Of a stretch of DNA of 64,000 nt, positions 18,249 to 26,305 are shown piece by piece. The notes under the pieces were generated by a model. It had not been told where the DNA came from, ran no database searches, and was given only the letters and a program-made list of their open reading frames with translations. This DNA comes from Exiguobacterium aurantiacum (GTDB lineage Bacteria; Bacillota; Bacilli; Exiguobacteriales; Exiguobacteriaceae). Location of the stretch: assembly GCF_024362205.1 (NCBI RefSeq), contig NZ_CP101462.1:1206501-1270500 (forward strand), given 5' to 3'. The position numbers were made by a program, and so were the translations under genes. Within the stretch, counting starts at the first letter, position 1. The number at the start of each line of letters is the position of its first letter.

Positions 18249-19370
18249 TTAGTTAGATTGGTTGGCGAGCTCTTGCTCTTCGAGTTCACGAGCGGCCAAT
18301 TTCTCAGCGACGATAGCGTCGATTTCTTTTTTCAACTCTTCGACCATCGTGGCTTCCGGCACTTTCCGGATGATCTTCCCGTGACGGAAGAGCAAACCTT
18401 CGTTACGGGCACCGGCGATGCCGATATCGGCTTCACGGGCCTCACCTGGTCCGTTGACCGCGCAGCCGAGGACGGCGACTTTAATGTTGACGTTGATGTT
18501 TTGAATATATTCTTCGACTTCTTTGGCGATCGAGATCAAGTCGATCTCGATGCGGCCACAAGTCGGGCACGAGATGAGCGTCGCCGCGTTGGCTGCGAGA
18601 CCGAACGACTTGAGCACTTCTTTGGCGACTTTGATCTCCTCGACCGGGTCGTCAGATAGCGAGACGCGGACCGTCGAACCGATTCCGAGTGAAAGGATCG
18701 CACCGAGGCCGGCCGCTGACTTGAGTGACCCCGAGAAGAGCGGGCCCGATTCTGTGATTCCGACGTGGAGCGGGTAATCGAACGTCTTGGCCGCGAGCGT
18801 GTACGCTTCGAGGGCGAGGTTTACGTCAGACGCCTTAAGCGAGATGATCGTGTTATAGAAGCCAAGGTCTTCTAAGATCTTGACGTGGTGCATGGCACTC
18901 TCGACCATCCCTTGGGCCGTCGGATAACCGTATTTCTCAAGGAATTGCTTTTCAAGTGAACCGGCGTTGACACCGATGCGAATCGGGATGCCTTTCGCCT
19001 TGGCGGCGTTGACGACCGCCTCGACTTTCTCGCGACGACCGATGTTACCCGGGTTGATGCGGATTTTATCGACACCGCTCTCGATGGCTTTGAGCGCTAG
19101 TTTATAGTCAAAGTGAATATCGACGACGAGCGGGATGTTGATACGGCTCTTGATCTCAGCGAGGGCATCGGCCGCACGCTCGTCCGGACAAGCGACGCGG
19201 ACGACTTGGCAGCCCGCTTCTTCGAGACGCAAAATCTCAGCGACGGTCGCTTCGACGTCATGGGTTTTTGTTGTCGTCATCGACTGGATGACGACTTCGT
19301 TGGATCCACCGATGATGAGGTTACCGACACGAATCGGACGGGTTAATGAACGATGCAAAATTTCTGACAT
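18249..19370 (-). CDS. ispG: 4-hydroxy-3-methylbut-2-en-1-yl diphosphate synthase
   Basis: Penultimate enzyme of the MEP pathway, [4Fe-4S] reductase making HMBPP, the substrate of IspH coded at 3187-4140. 373 residues: TIM-barrel domain from the N-terminus ([18 protein letters not shown]) and a C-terminal cluster domain with ISCPTCGR and [11 protein letters not shown] supplying the three cysteines and glutamate region. The start at 19370 is set by AAGGAGATTACG; the frame extends 30 codons further but without a ribosome site. Confidence 0.96.
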   Translation of the reverse strand: MSEILHRSLTRPIRVGNLIIGGSNEVVIQSMTTTKTHDVEATVAEILRLEEAGCQVVRVACPDERAADALAEIKSRINIPLVVDIHFDYKLALKAIESGVDKIRINPGNIGRREKVEAVVNAAKAKGIPIRIGVNAGSLEKQFLEKYGYPTAQGMVESAMHHVKILEDLGFYNTIISLKASDVNLALEAYTLAAKTFDYPLHVGITESGPLFSGSLKSAAGLGAILSLGIGSTVRVSLSDDPVEEIKVAKEVLKSFGLAANAATLISCPTCGRIEIDLISIAKEVEEYIQNINVNIKVAVLGCAVNGPGEAREADIGIAGARNEGLLFRHGKIIRKVPEATMVEELKKEIDAIVAEKLAARELEEQELANQSN

Positions 19371-19522
19371 ATACGTAATCTCCTTCTTTTGGAAAGGTTC
19401 CAATCGATTTAAGGTGAGTGGTTTCCTTATTATCATAACGAAATGTTTGTGAAAAAGCACCCGGCAAGCGCTTGATCGGTGTGCTCTTACAAAACGCTAA
19501 CGTTATCTTAACAGATGCTTCA

Positions 19523-19550
19523 TAATTTTCCACCGTCTGAGGACCGATAT
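19523..19550 (+). promoter_or_regulatory. SigD-like promoter of the chemoreceptor gene
   Basis: TAAT (19523-19526), 16 bases, ACCGATAT (19543-19550). This matches 3 of 4 and 7 of 8 positions of the motility sigma consensus TAAA-N15-GCCGATAT. It lies 38 bases before the start codon. Confidence 0.6.
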
Positions 19551-19587
19551 ATTCAAAGAAATGACGTCTGAAAAGGTGGAATGTATA

Positions 19588-21273
19588 ATGTTTGAACGAT
19601 TGAAACGAATATGGAGTAGGAAGCAACAGGCCGAAAGGACGATGAGCCATCGCTTGCTATGGACGTTGATGCCGGTCATGCTCGTCCTCTTTTTAACCGT
19701 GTTCGGGTGGTTCGCCTTAAGAGCGGAGCAGTTGTTGACGAGCGAAGTCGAGAAACGGCTTCATCGGGAAGCGACCGTCGTCCGCGAAACGGTAAAGACG
19801 ACGTATGGGGCGTACGTCGCGAATGAAAAAGTATTGAATCGGGCTTTGAAGTCGATGTATATGCAACAGGCTTCAATTCTATCGGCGGACGGTCTAGAGG
19901 CCAGTCAATATTTATTGCGCGACACACAAGTCGAGCAATTGAGCGGCCGACAAGTCGAGGATCGGTTTATGAACCGTCTGGATGAAATCAGGACGGACGA
20001 TGTGAGGGTCGGCGAACAAGATGATGTGTTCATCGTCACGGCACCGATTCCAGAGTTGAAAGCCCACTATGCGATCGTCGTCACGAAACAATCAGTGCTC
20101 GGCACGATGTGGAATTTGAGAGAACTTGTCCTCGCCGCAATCACGATCATGCTCGTCATGATGGTCGGCTTATTCTCGTTTATGATCCGCCGGGAAATCA
20201 AGCCGTTGAGGGCATTTGCGGTCCGGCTTCGGGAATCAGTGGCCACGCGGTCGTTCTCAGAGGTCGAACTTCACGCAAAATCGTTTGAAATGCGAAGTTT
20301 GGAACGAGAGTACAACACATTTATCGGGCTATGGAAACGTTCGTTGTTGACGATGCTCGAGACGTCGACCGCTTTTGAATCGAGTCTACCGGTGTTTATG
20401 CGACAACTTGAAGCGAATCAACAGCAAGTGACGGGGTTCAAGAAAGTTGCCGCGACCGTCGCGTCGACGAGTCAATCTTATCAGTCGTTCACGAACGAAT
20501 CGACGCATCGCTTTACAGATTTGGCGGGACAAGTCCGTTCGCTCGAACAAGAGATCGGTTCGATTGATCAGCGGGCCGAGGCGTTGAAACAGACGATCAC
20601 GACTGAGATTGAATCATTCTCGACCGTCAAAGGGGCCAGCGAGCGATTCGCAAAGAAAGCGAGTGCGGTCCAGAACCGTTTGCTTGAAAGTGAAGGCACG
20701 TCTGAGCAGGCGGATGACGCGCTTCGGAAGATTTTGTCCGTCGCGGCCGCGACAAAGATGTTGGCACTCAACGCCTCGATCGAAGCGGCCCGGGCCGGGG
20801 AGCATGGCAAAGGGTTTGCCTTCGTCGCCCATGAGGTCGGACAGTTGGCGAAAGTCACGAATGAATCGACGCTGTCGGCCGTGGCGGCGATTGAAGCCAT
20901 TCGATTGGAGCGAGCCGAGATTTTTGACGAGATGAAACGATTCGAAGAGGATATCGTTTATTTGGGTGAGACGTTACACCGTGTCGAAGGCGGGATTGAA
21001 ACAATCGACCAGGAAGTGAGAAGGCAAATGACGCAGTTCCAATCCATCACCGAGCAAACAACCGCCACCGGACATCAATTACTACATATGGCGGAAGCGA
21101 ATGAACAATTAAAAGAAGTAGGCGTGGCGCTCGAACGAAGATTAGACGAATTATATGAAGGCGTCGAAGGTTGGTCGGACGTGCAACAGACGTTACAAGG
21201 TGCAGGGATCGACTTAGGCAACCAAAGTCAACGACTCCAGGCCGTGTTGTCTGATTTGGCCCCCACATTATAA
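19588..21273 (+). CDS. Methyl-accepting chemotaxis protein
   Basis: Membrane chemoreceptor of about 561 residues. Order: short cytoplasmic start, TM1 (about 24-40), a sensor region of about 120 residues outside the cell, TM2 (around [19 protein letters not shown]), a HAMP-like linker ([13 protein letters not shown]), and a long coiled-coil signalling domain with the conserved hairpin tip region [28 protein letters not shown] broken here as two parts, [19 protein letters not shown] and [15 protein letters not shown]. This tip binds CheW/CheA. The ligand is unknown. ATG 19588 was preferred (AAGGTGG upstream); ATG 19561 is possible. Confidence 0.88.
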   Translation: MFERLKRIWSRKQQAERTMSHRLLWTLMPVMLVLFLTVFGWFALRAEQLLTSEVEKRLHREATVVRETVKTTYGAYVANEKVLNRALKSMYMQQASILSADGLEASQYLLRDTQVEQLSGRQVEDRFMNRLDEIRTDDVRVGEQDDVFIVTAPIPELKAHYAIVVTKQSVLGTMWNLRELVLAAITIMLVMMVGLFSFMIRREIKPLRAFAVRLRESVATRSFSEVELHAKSFEMRSLEREYNTFIGLWKRSLLTMLETSTAFESSLPVFMRQLEANQQQVTGFKKVAATVASTSQSYQSFTNESTHRFTDLAGQVRSLEQEIGSIDQRAEALKQTITTEIESFSTVKGASERFAKKASAVQNRLLESEGTSEQADDALRKILSVAAATKMLALNASIEAARAGEHGKGFAFVAHEVGQLAKVTNESTLSAVAAIEAIRLERAEIFDEMKRFEEDIVYLGETLHRVEGGIETIDQEVRRQMTQFQSITEQTTATGHQLLHMAEANEQLKEVGVALERRLDELYEGVEGWSDVQQTLQGAGIDLGNQSQRLQAVLSDLAPTL

Positions 21274-21279
21274 CAATAG

Positions 21280-21317
21280 AAAGCCGGCTCAACGCAAACG
21301 TGCGCTGTCCGGCTTTT
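21280..21317. terminator. Terminator between convergent genes
   Basis: AAAGCCGG (21280-21287) pairs with CCGGCTTT (21309-21316) around a 21-base loop, with T runs on the plus strand. The last codons of the minus-strand membrane protein lie inside the loop. Confidence 0.7.
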
Positions 21318-21765
21318 TTGATAGTTTCGATTTGACAGGGATATGACGCAACGGAACAATCAAATAGATGAAAGATAAGAGGACACCGAGCCAAGTCAAC
21401 GAGGGCGCGGTATGGTATAAGGTGACTAGGAAGAGGACTGGAATCATCGTCATCGCGACGGCATATGGCCAAGCTTGACGATACGGCCATGTCTTCTTCG
21501 TGTACCATCTCGTGACGAGTTGGACGAAAAGGGCGCTGAGTGCGACGAACCCCATATAGAAGAAGAAGATGGCGAAGCCGTGTAAAAAGATCCACATCGG
21601 CCAAAAGAAATCGGGCTGTAACACGGCGTAATCGAGCAGCGTGACCACAAGCGTCAAGATAAGACTCGCCAACATATAGGCGTGGAGCGGGGCGAGGCGG
21701 AGGCGTAACGCTTGCTTGGTCGGGTAAAGGCTGTGGCGAAGAAACTGTGATGTCGTTTTGAGCAT
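21289..21765 (-). CDS. Integral membrane protein, possibly YqgB-like (DUF1189)
   Basis: 158 residues with about four hydrophobic segments (AYMLASLILTLVVTLLDYA, MWIFLHGFAIFFFYMGFVA, AVAMTMIPVLFLVTLY and LGVLLSFIYLIVPL). Not firmly recognised: the N-terminal LRHSLYPTKQALRLR and the position near sodA suggest the Bacillus YqgB family, but this rests on context. The ATG at 21765 has TTGGAG upstream. It is divergent from the Na/Pi transporter gene and shares its 180-base regulatory region. Confidence 0.6.
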   Translation of the reverse strand: MLKTTSQFLRHSLYPTKQALRLRLAPLHAYMLASLILTLVVTLLDYAVLQPDFFWPMWIFLHGFAIFFFYMGFVALSALFVQLVTRWYTKKTWPYRQAWPYAVAMTMIPVLFLVTLYHTAPSLTWLGVLLSFIYLIVPLRHIPVKSKLSKKPDSARLR

Positions 21766-21806
21766 AAAATCAAACTCCAATCTGTTATAGTACAAAACCT
21801 GAAAAA

Positions 21807-21845
21807 CATACATAATTCATACAGTGGTTTAATAAAACCTTAACA
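21807..21845 (+). promoter_or_regulatory. Putative PhoP direct repeats before the Na/Pi transporter
   Basis: Four hexamers in exact 11-base steps: CATACA (21807), CATACA (21818), TTAATA (21829), TTAACA (21840), with 5-base spacers. Two match the PhoP unit TT(A/T/C)A(C/T)A fully and two match 4 of 6. Position is about -84 to -46 of the promoter below. Confidence 0.45.
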
Positions 21846-21854
21846 TTAAACCTG

Positions 21855-21884
21855 TTTACATCGAATGGGTGATGCGGGCATAAT
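21855..21884 (+). promoter_or_regulatory. Promoter of the Na/Pi transporter gene
   Basis: -35 TTTACA (21855-21860), 18-base spacer, -10 CATAAT (21879-21884), 63 bases before the start codon. Confidence 0.55.
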
Positions 21885-21946
21885 GAGTAGGGCAATAAAA
21901 ACCAAGCAAACACAACTAATTCACAATCAAAAGGAGTACAAAAATC

Positions 21947-23590
21947 GTGGAATACAATTTGCAAGAAATGTTATTCATGTTTTTTGGAGGATTAGGGATC
22001 TTCCTCTTCGGTATCAAATCGATGGGAGACGGCCTCCAAAAGTCAGCAGGTAACCGCCTGCGCGACATCCTTGATAAGTATACATCGAATCCGTTCCTCG
22101 GAGTACTAGCCGGGATCATTGTAACGGTCTTAATTCAATCATCGTCAGGTACTACGGTCATCACGGTCGGTCTCGTCAGTGCCGGCTTCATGACACTTCG
22201 TCAAGCGATCGGGGTCATCATGGGAGCAAACATCGGAACGACGGTAACGGCGTTCATCATCGGTTTCGATGTCGGGGCCTACGCACTACCGATTATCGCC
22301 ATCGGTGCCATTCTCCTGTTCTTCTTTAAAAAAGAGAAGTTGCAACACTTAGGTCAAATCTTCTTCGGTTTCGGGATGCTGTTCTACGGTCTTGAACTTA
22401 TGGGAGGCGGGATGAAGCCGCTCCGCTCGAGCGAATACTTCATCGATTTGACGCAATCAATGAGTGACAACCCGTTCCTCGGCGTCATCGTCGGTACGGT
22501 ATTCACGGTCATCGTTCAATCGTCTTCTGCGACGATTGGGATTTTACAAGAATTGTACGCGGGTGGGTCGATTCAACTCGATGCGGCACTTCCTGTCTTG
22601 TTCGGGGATAACATCGGGACGACGATCACGGCGATTCTCGCTTCGATTGGTGCCTCGGTCGCGGCCCGTCGTGCGGCTGCTGCTCACGTTATCTTCAACT
22701 TGATCGGAACAGCGATTTTCTTAATTCTCTTGATTCCGTTCACGCAATATATTTACTGGATCACAGACCTGTTGGCGATCGAAGACAAGATGCAAATCGC
22801 TTTCGCTCACGGAACGTTCAATGTGTTGAACACCGTAATTCAATTCTGGTTTATCGGAACGATTGCATGGATCGTGACGAAATTCGTGCCAGGCGAAGAT
22901 TCAATCGTCGATACGAAAGCACAACATTTGGATCCGATCTTCATCCAACAGTCTCCATCGATTGCTGTCGAACAAGCCAAATATGAAGTCATCCGCATGG
23001 GCGATTTCGCGAAACTTGGTCTCGATGAAGCACGCAAATATATGGCAACTGGTGATAAAAAACATGCTGAGAAGTCGGCGCATATCGAAGACGCGCTCAA
23101 CTCGCTCAACTCGAAAATCACGGATTACCTCGTGAAGCTTGCCGCTGTCGATTTGACAGAACAAGAATCGCAAGAGCACAAGACACTCATGCATGCGATC
23201 AATGATATTGAACGAATCGGTGACCACGTCGAGAACATCATCGAGTTGATTGACTATAAGACGGCAACGCGCGTCAATCTTTCGGCCGACGCTCAAAAAG
23301 AGTTGACGGAGATGTACGATTTGACTCGTTCCACGCTCGAGAAGTCGCTTCAAACACTTGCGAGCGGTGACATGGTCGAAGCTCGTCAAGTCATCGAGAT
23401 GGAAGCGAAACTCGATATGCTTGAACGTCAATTCCGTAAAAATCACGTCGTTCGCTTGAACACAGGCGAATGTGACGGCCAAGCCGGGATGTTCTTCGTC
23501 GATATGCTCTCGAACTTGGAGCGGATCGGTGACCACGCGATGAACATCACAGAAATCACGCTTGAAGATGCAAACGAAGGAATCGTGTAA
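21947..23590 (+). CDS. Na/Pi cotransporter family protein with PhoU-like tail
   Basis: Sodium-phosphate symporter of the NptA/YjbB type, 547 residues. Two inverted-repeat transport units carry the QSSS signatures (IQSSSGTTVITVGL near 65 and VQSSSATIGILQEL near 188) with GANIGTTVTA and GDNIGTTITA. The membrane part covers about 1-315; a cytoplasmic PhoU-like helical domain fills about 345-547 with IERIGDHVENIIEL and LERIGDHAMNITE. It may import phosphate or export it when in excess. Start is GTG with AAAGGAGT upstream. PhoP-like repeats precede it. Confidence 0.9.
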   Translation: MEYNLQEMLFMFFGGLGIFLFGIKSMGDGLQKSAGNRLRDILDKYTSNPFLGVLAGIIVTVLIQSSSGTTVITVGLVSAGFMTLRQAIGVIMGANIGTTVTAFIIGFDVGAYALPIIAIGAILLFFFKKEKLQHLGQIFFGFGMLFYGLELMGGGMKPLRSSEYFIDLTQSMSDNPFLGVIVGTVFTVIVQSSSATIGILQELYAGGSIQLDAALPVLFGDNIGTTITAILASIGASVAARRAAAAHVIFNLIGTAIFLILLIPFTQYIYWITDLLAIEDKMQIAFAHGTFNVLNTVIQFWFIGTIAWIVTKFVPGEDSIVDTKAQHLDPIFIQQSPSIAVEQAKYEVIRMGDFAKLGLDEARKYMATGDKKHAEKSAHIEDALNSLNSKITDYLVKLAAVDLTEQESQEHKTLMHAINDIERIGDHVENIIELIDYKTATRVNLSADAQKELTEMYDLTRSTLEKSLQTLASGDMVEARQVIEMEAKLDMLERQFRKNHVVRLNTGECDGQAGMFFVDMLSNLERIGDHAMNITEITLEDANEGIV

Positions 23591-23596
23591 TCGAAC

Positions 23597-23632
23597 AGTC
23601 CCTCTAGCTCAGATGAGCCAGAGGGACTTTTT
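23597..23632 (+). terminator. Terminator of the Na/Pi transporter gene
   Basis: A two-part stem AGTCCCTCT / AGAGGGACT with an inner GCTC / GAGC pair and one mismatch, followed by TTTTT. Confidence 0.82.
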
Positions 23633-23651
23633 GGTTAGATGTGACTTTTGA

Positions 23652-23680
23652 TTGACAGTGACTCCTCTATTCAGTATATT
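23652..23680 (+). promoter_or_regulatory. Promoter of the tRNA pair
   Basis: Perfect -35 TTGACA (23652-23657), 17-base spacer, -10 TATATT (23675-23680), 18 bases before the first tRNA. Confidence 0.75.
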
Positions 23681-23698
23681 ATTACTGTATAACAACGT

Positions 23699-23775
23699 GG
23701 CGGTGTAGCTCAGCTGGCTAGAGCGTACGGTTCATACCCGTGAGGTCGTGGGTTCGACTCCCTCCGCCGCTACCA
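23699..23775 (+). tRNA. tRNA-Met (CAT), elongator
   Basis: 77-base cloverleaf with acceptor GGCGGTG pairing to CGCCGCT (two G-T pairs), D arm AGCTCAGCTGGCTAGAGC, anticodon loop TTCATAC (anticodon CAT), TpsiC arm around GGTTCGACTC, and an encoded CCA (23773-23775). The anticodon stem lacks the GGG/CCC of initiator tRNA and position 1 pairs with 72, so it is not tRNA-fMet. The loop and acceptor match the Bacillus/Mycoplasma elongator Met type rather than Ile2. Confidence 0.9.
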
Positions 23776-23779
23776 ATTA

Positions 23780-23853
23780 GGACCCTTAGCTCAGCTGGTT
23801 AGAGCAGACGGCTCATAACCGTCCGGTCGTAGGTTCAAGTCCTACAGGGTCCA
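23780..23853 (+). tRNA. tRNA-Ile2 (CAT anticodon, lysidine type)
   Basis: 74-base cloverleaf: acceptor GGACCCT / AGGGTCC, anticodon loop CTCATAA with anticodon CAT, TpsiC arm GTAGG TTCAAGT CCTAC. The acceptor and anticodon stem (GACGG/CCGTC) are those of bacterial tRNA-Ile2, whose C34 is changed to lysidine by TilS so that it reads AUA. Automated tools often label it Met. The 3' CCA is not encoded here (the discriminator A is followed by TTT), unlike its neighbour. Confidence 0.85.
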
Positions 23854-23859
23854 TTTGTG

Positions 23860-23887
23860 ACAGCTTTCGATTGAAAGCTGTTTTTTT
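23860..23887 (+). terminator. Terminator of the tRNA pair
   Basis: ACAGCTTTC (23860-23868) pairs with GAAAGCTGT (23873-23881) and a run of seven T follows. Confidence 0.88.
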
Positions 23888-23977
23888 GTTTTCATTTTTA
23901 GTTTTCAAATCCGAAGTCATGGGTAAATATCCGTTAGCATTTTGTTTTTTGAAAAATATGAAATGAGGCGAAGCGAG

Positions 23978-25447
23978 ATGGAACGAAATCATACGATGAT
24001 GCAATTTTTTGAATGGCACGTCCCGGCTGACCAGAAACATTGGAAGCGATTGAAAGAACGAGCTTCTGAATTGAAGGAAGTCGGAATTACCGCATTATGG
24101 TTGCCACCTGTCACGAAAGGACAGAGCGACGAGGATACGGGATATGGCGTGTACGATTTGTATGATTTAGGTGAGTTTGATCAAAAAGGAACGGTCGCGA
24201 CCAAATACGGCACAAAACAAGAGTTGCTCGAGGCGACAAAGCATGCCCAAGAACTTGGCATGCAAGTCTATATGGACGTCGTCTTAAACCATAAAGCGGG
24301 TGCAGATGCGACCGAGAAGTTTGATGTCCTCGAAGTCGACCCGGAAGATCGCACGAAAGTGCTATCGGAAGAACCGTTCGAGATTGAAGGGTGGACCAAG
24401 TTCGATTTCGAAGGTCGGAACGATAAGCATTCTTCTTTCAAATGGAACTTCCACCATTTCAACGGGACGGACTATAACGCTGCGAACGACCATAGCGGTA
24501 TCTTCTTCATTCTTGGTGAAAACAAGAAATGGAACGACAACGTCGACGATGAGTTTGGTGTCTATGACTATTTGATGTTCGCCAATATCGATTACCACCA
24601 CCCAGAAGTGCGAGACGAAGTGCTCAGCTGGGGCAAGTGGTTCATCGAGGAGACGAAATGTGACGGGTTCCGACTCGATGCGATCAAACATATCAACTAT
24701 GACTTCGTCAAAGAGTTCAGCGAGACGATGAAAGCCGAAAAAGGCGAAAACTTCTATTTGGTCGGTGAGTTTTGGAAATCGGAGCTCGAAGCGTGCCGTG
24801 AGTTCCTCGACAACATTGATTATCATGTCGATTTGTTCGACGTGCCGCTCCATTACAATCTGCAACGCGCCTCAACGGAAGGGGAATCGTTCGATATGCG
24901 GACGATCTTTGACGACACGCTCGTCCAGTCCCACCCGCTCCACTCGGTGACGTTCGTCGATAACCACGATTCGCAACCGGCGGAAGCGCTCGAGTCATGG
25001 GTCGAAGATTGGTTCAAACAAATCGCTTACGGCTTGATCTTGCTTCGCCAAGACGGTTACCCATGTGTGTTCTACGGTGACTATTACGGCATCAACGGTC
25101 CGCATCCGGCCGAAGGGAAAAAGCCGGCGATTGATCCCCTCCTTTATGCTCGCCGTGAAAAAGCGTACGGACAACAAGACGACTATTTCGATGATGAACA
25201 CGTCATCGGTTGGGTCCGTTGTGGTGTCGAGGAGATTGAACGTTCTGGTTGTGCCGTCCTTATCTCGAACAGTGAAGCGGCCGAGAAAACGATGTTCGTC
25301 GGCGAACACCGTGCCGGTGAGAAATGGGTCGACTTGACGCAGACCGTCGATGAGATCGTTGAGATTGACGAAGATGGAAATGGGGTATTTAAAGTGGCGG
25401 CAGGGTCGATTTCTGTTTGGGCGTTGCCGGAACAAGACGTCGAGTGA
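23978..25447 (+). CDS. Cytoplasmic alpha-amylase (GH13)
   Basis: Glycoside hydrolase family 13 alpha-amylase that cuts alpha-1,4 glucans; 489 residues and no signal peptide, so intracellular, probably acting on imported maltodextrins or stored glucan. Conserved regions: MDVVLNHKAGAD (region I), DGFRLDAIKHI with nucleophile D234, LVGEFW with acid E264, and FVDNHDSQP with D331. The fold resembles the bacterial cytoplasmic AmyA/liquefying group (GH13_5). The ATG at 23978 has GAGGCG upstream; ATG 23963 is an alternative. Stands alone after the tRNA terminator. Confidence 0.92.
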   Translation: MERNHTMMQFFEWHVPADQKHWKRLKERASELKEVGITALWLPPVTKGQSDEDTGYGVYDLYDLGEFDQKGTVATKYGTKQELLEATKHAQELGMQVYMDVVLNHKAGADATEKFDVLEVDPEDRTKVLSEEPFEIEGWTKFDFEGRNDKHSSFKWNFHHFNGTDYNAANDHSGIFFILGENKKWNDNVDDEFGVYDYLMFANIDYHHPEVRDEVLSWGKWFIEETKCDGFRLDAIKHINYDFVKEFSETMKAEKGENFYLVGEFWKSELEACREFLDNIDYHVDLFDVPLHYNLQRASTEGESFDMRTIFDDTLVQSHPLHSVTFVDNHDSQPAEALESWVEDWFKQIAYGLILLRQDGYPCVFYGDYYGINGPHPAEGKKPAIDPLLYARREKAYGQQDDYFDDEHVIGWVRCGVEEIERSGCAVLISNSEAAEKTMFVGEHRAGEKWVDLTQTVDEIVEIDEDGNGVFKVAAGSISVWALPEQDVE

Positions 25448-25531
25448 GGCATTACAATTGAGTCAGCCGTCACAAATCTGTTACATTTAAAACGAACGTT
25501 GTTCAAACCAATTTTAAGGGGGATTTTAGTT

Positions 25532-26140
25532 ATGGCTAAATTTGAATTACCACAACTTGATTACGCATACGATGCACTTGAACCACACATTGACGCACGC
25601 ACGATGGAAATCCACCACACGAAACACCACAACACTTACGTCACGAACGTAAACAATGCACTCGAAGGAAAAGATGTGAACTACTCTTCACTCGAAGAGT
25701 TGCTTCAAAACCTCGATTCACTTCCTGCTGACATTCAAACAGCGGTTCGTAACAATGGTGGCGGTCACTGGAACCACTCGTTCTTCTGGAAATTGTTGAA
25801 GAAAAACGAGAACGGCGCACCGACAGGCGAACTCGCGTCAGCCATCGATGAAGCATTCGGCAGCTTTGATGCTTTCAAAGATGAGTTCGCGAAAGCAGCG
25901 ACAACTCGCTTCGGCTCTGGTTGGGCTTGGCTTGTCGTCAAAAACGGTAAGCTCGAAGTTACGTCGACGCCAAACCAAGACTCACCGATCATGGAAGGCG
26001 TTCAGCCGATCCTCGGTCTTGACGTCTGGGAGCATGCGTACTACTTGAACTACCAAAACCGTCGTCCGGATTACATCCAAGCGTTCTTCCATGTCATCGA
26101 CTGGGATTACGTCGCGAAGCTCTACGCGGACGCAAAATAA
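25532..26140 (+). CDS. sodA: Superoxide dismutase (Mn type)
   Basis: Cytoplasmic superoxide dismutase, 202 residues, converting superoxide to peroxide and oxygen. Metal ligands in their usual settings: H28 in EIHHTKHH, H82 in HWNHSFFW, D164 and H168 in [15 protein letters not shown] and the later NQDSP favour manganese. The ATG at 25532 has AAGGGGGA upstream. Order sodA then pbpA matches Bacillus subtilis. Confidence 0.97.
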   Translation: MAKFELPQLDYAYDALEPHIDARTMEIHHTKHHNTYVTNVNNALEGKDVNYSSLEELLQNLDSLPADIQTAVRNNGGGHWNHSFFWKLLKKNENGAPTGELASAIDEAFGSFDAFKDEFAKAATTRFGSGWAWLVVKNGKLEVTSTPNQDSPIMEGVQPILGLDVWEHAYYLNYQNRRPDYIQAFFHVIDWDYVAKLYADAK

Positions 26141-26148
26141 TGACACTG

Positions 26149-26180
26149 TCCCGGGATTCCAATGAATCTCGGGATTTTTT
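26149..26180 (+). terminator. Terminator of sodA
   Basis: An 11-bp stem (26149-26159 with 26164-26174, one G-T pair) and six T. Confidence 0.87.
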
Positions 26181-26191
26181 CTACATTTCAT

Positions 26192-26218
26192 TAATTTGTA
26201 AACAAATTATGATATAGT
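26192..26218 (+). promoter_or_regulatory. Palindromic operator and -10 before pbpA
   Basis: TAATTTGTAAACAAATTA (26192-26209) is a perfect inverted repeat, 8-bp arms around AA. It occupies the -35/spacer zone of a -10 TATAGT (26213-26218). The binding protein is not known. Confidence 0.5.
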
Positions 26219-26305
26219 GAAAATCGAGTCTAAAAATAGAAACATCATCGACATATATGTCACCTATACTTATAGAAGAAACGAATCAGGAAGGAGACAA
26301 CTGAA

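Noticed and set aside
25493-25505. LexA-like CGAACGTTGTTC before sodA
   Set aside because: Half-site spacing is too short, and no SOS link is expected for sodA.
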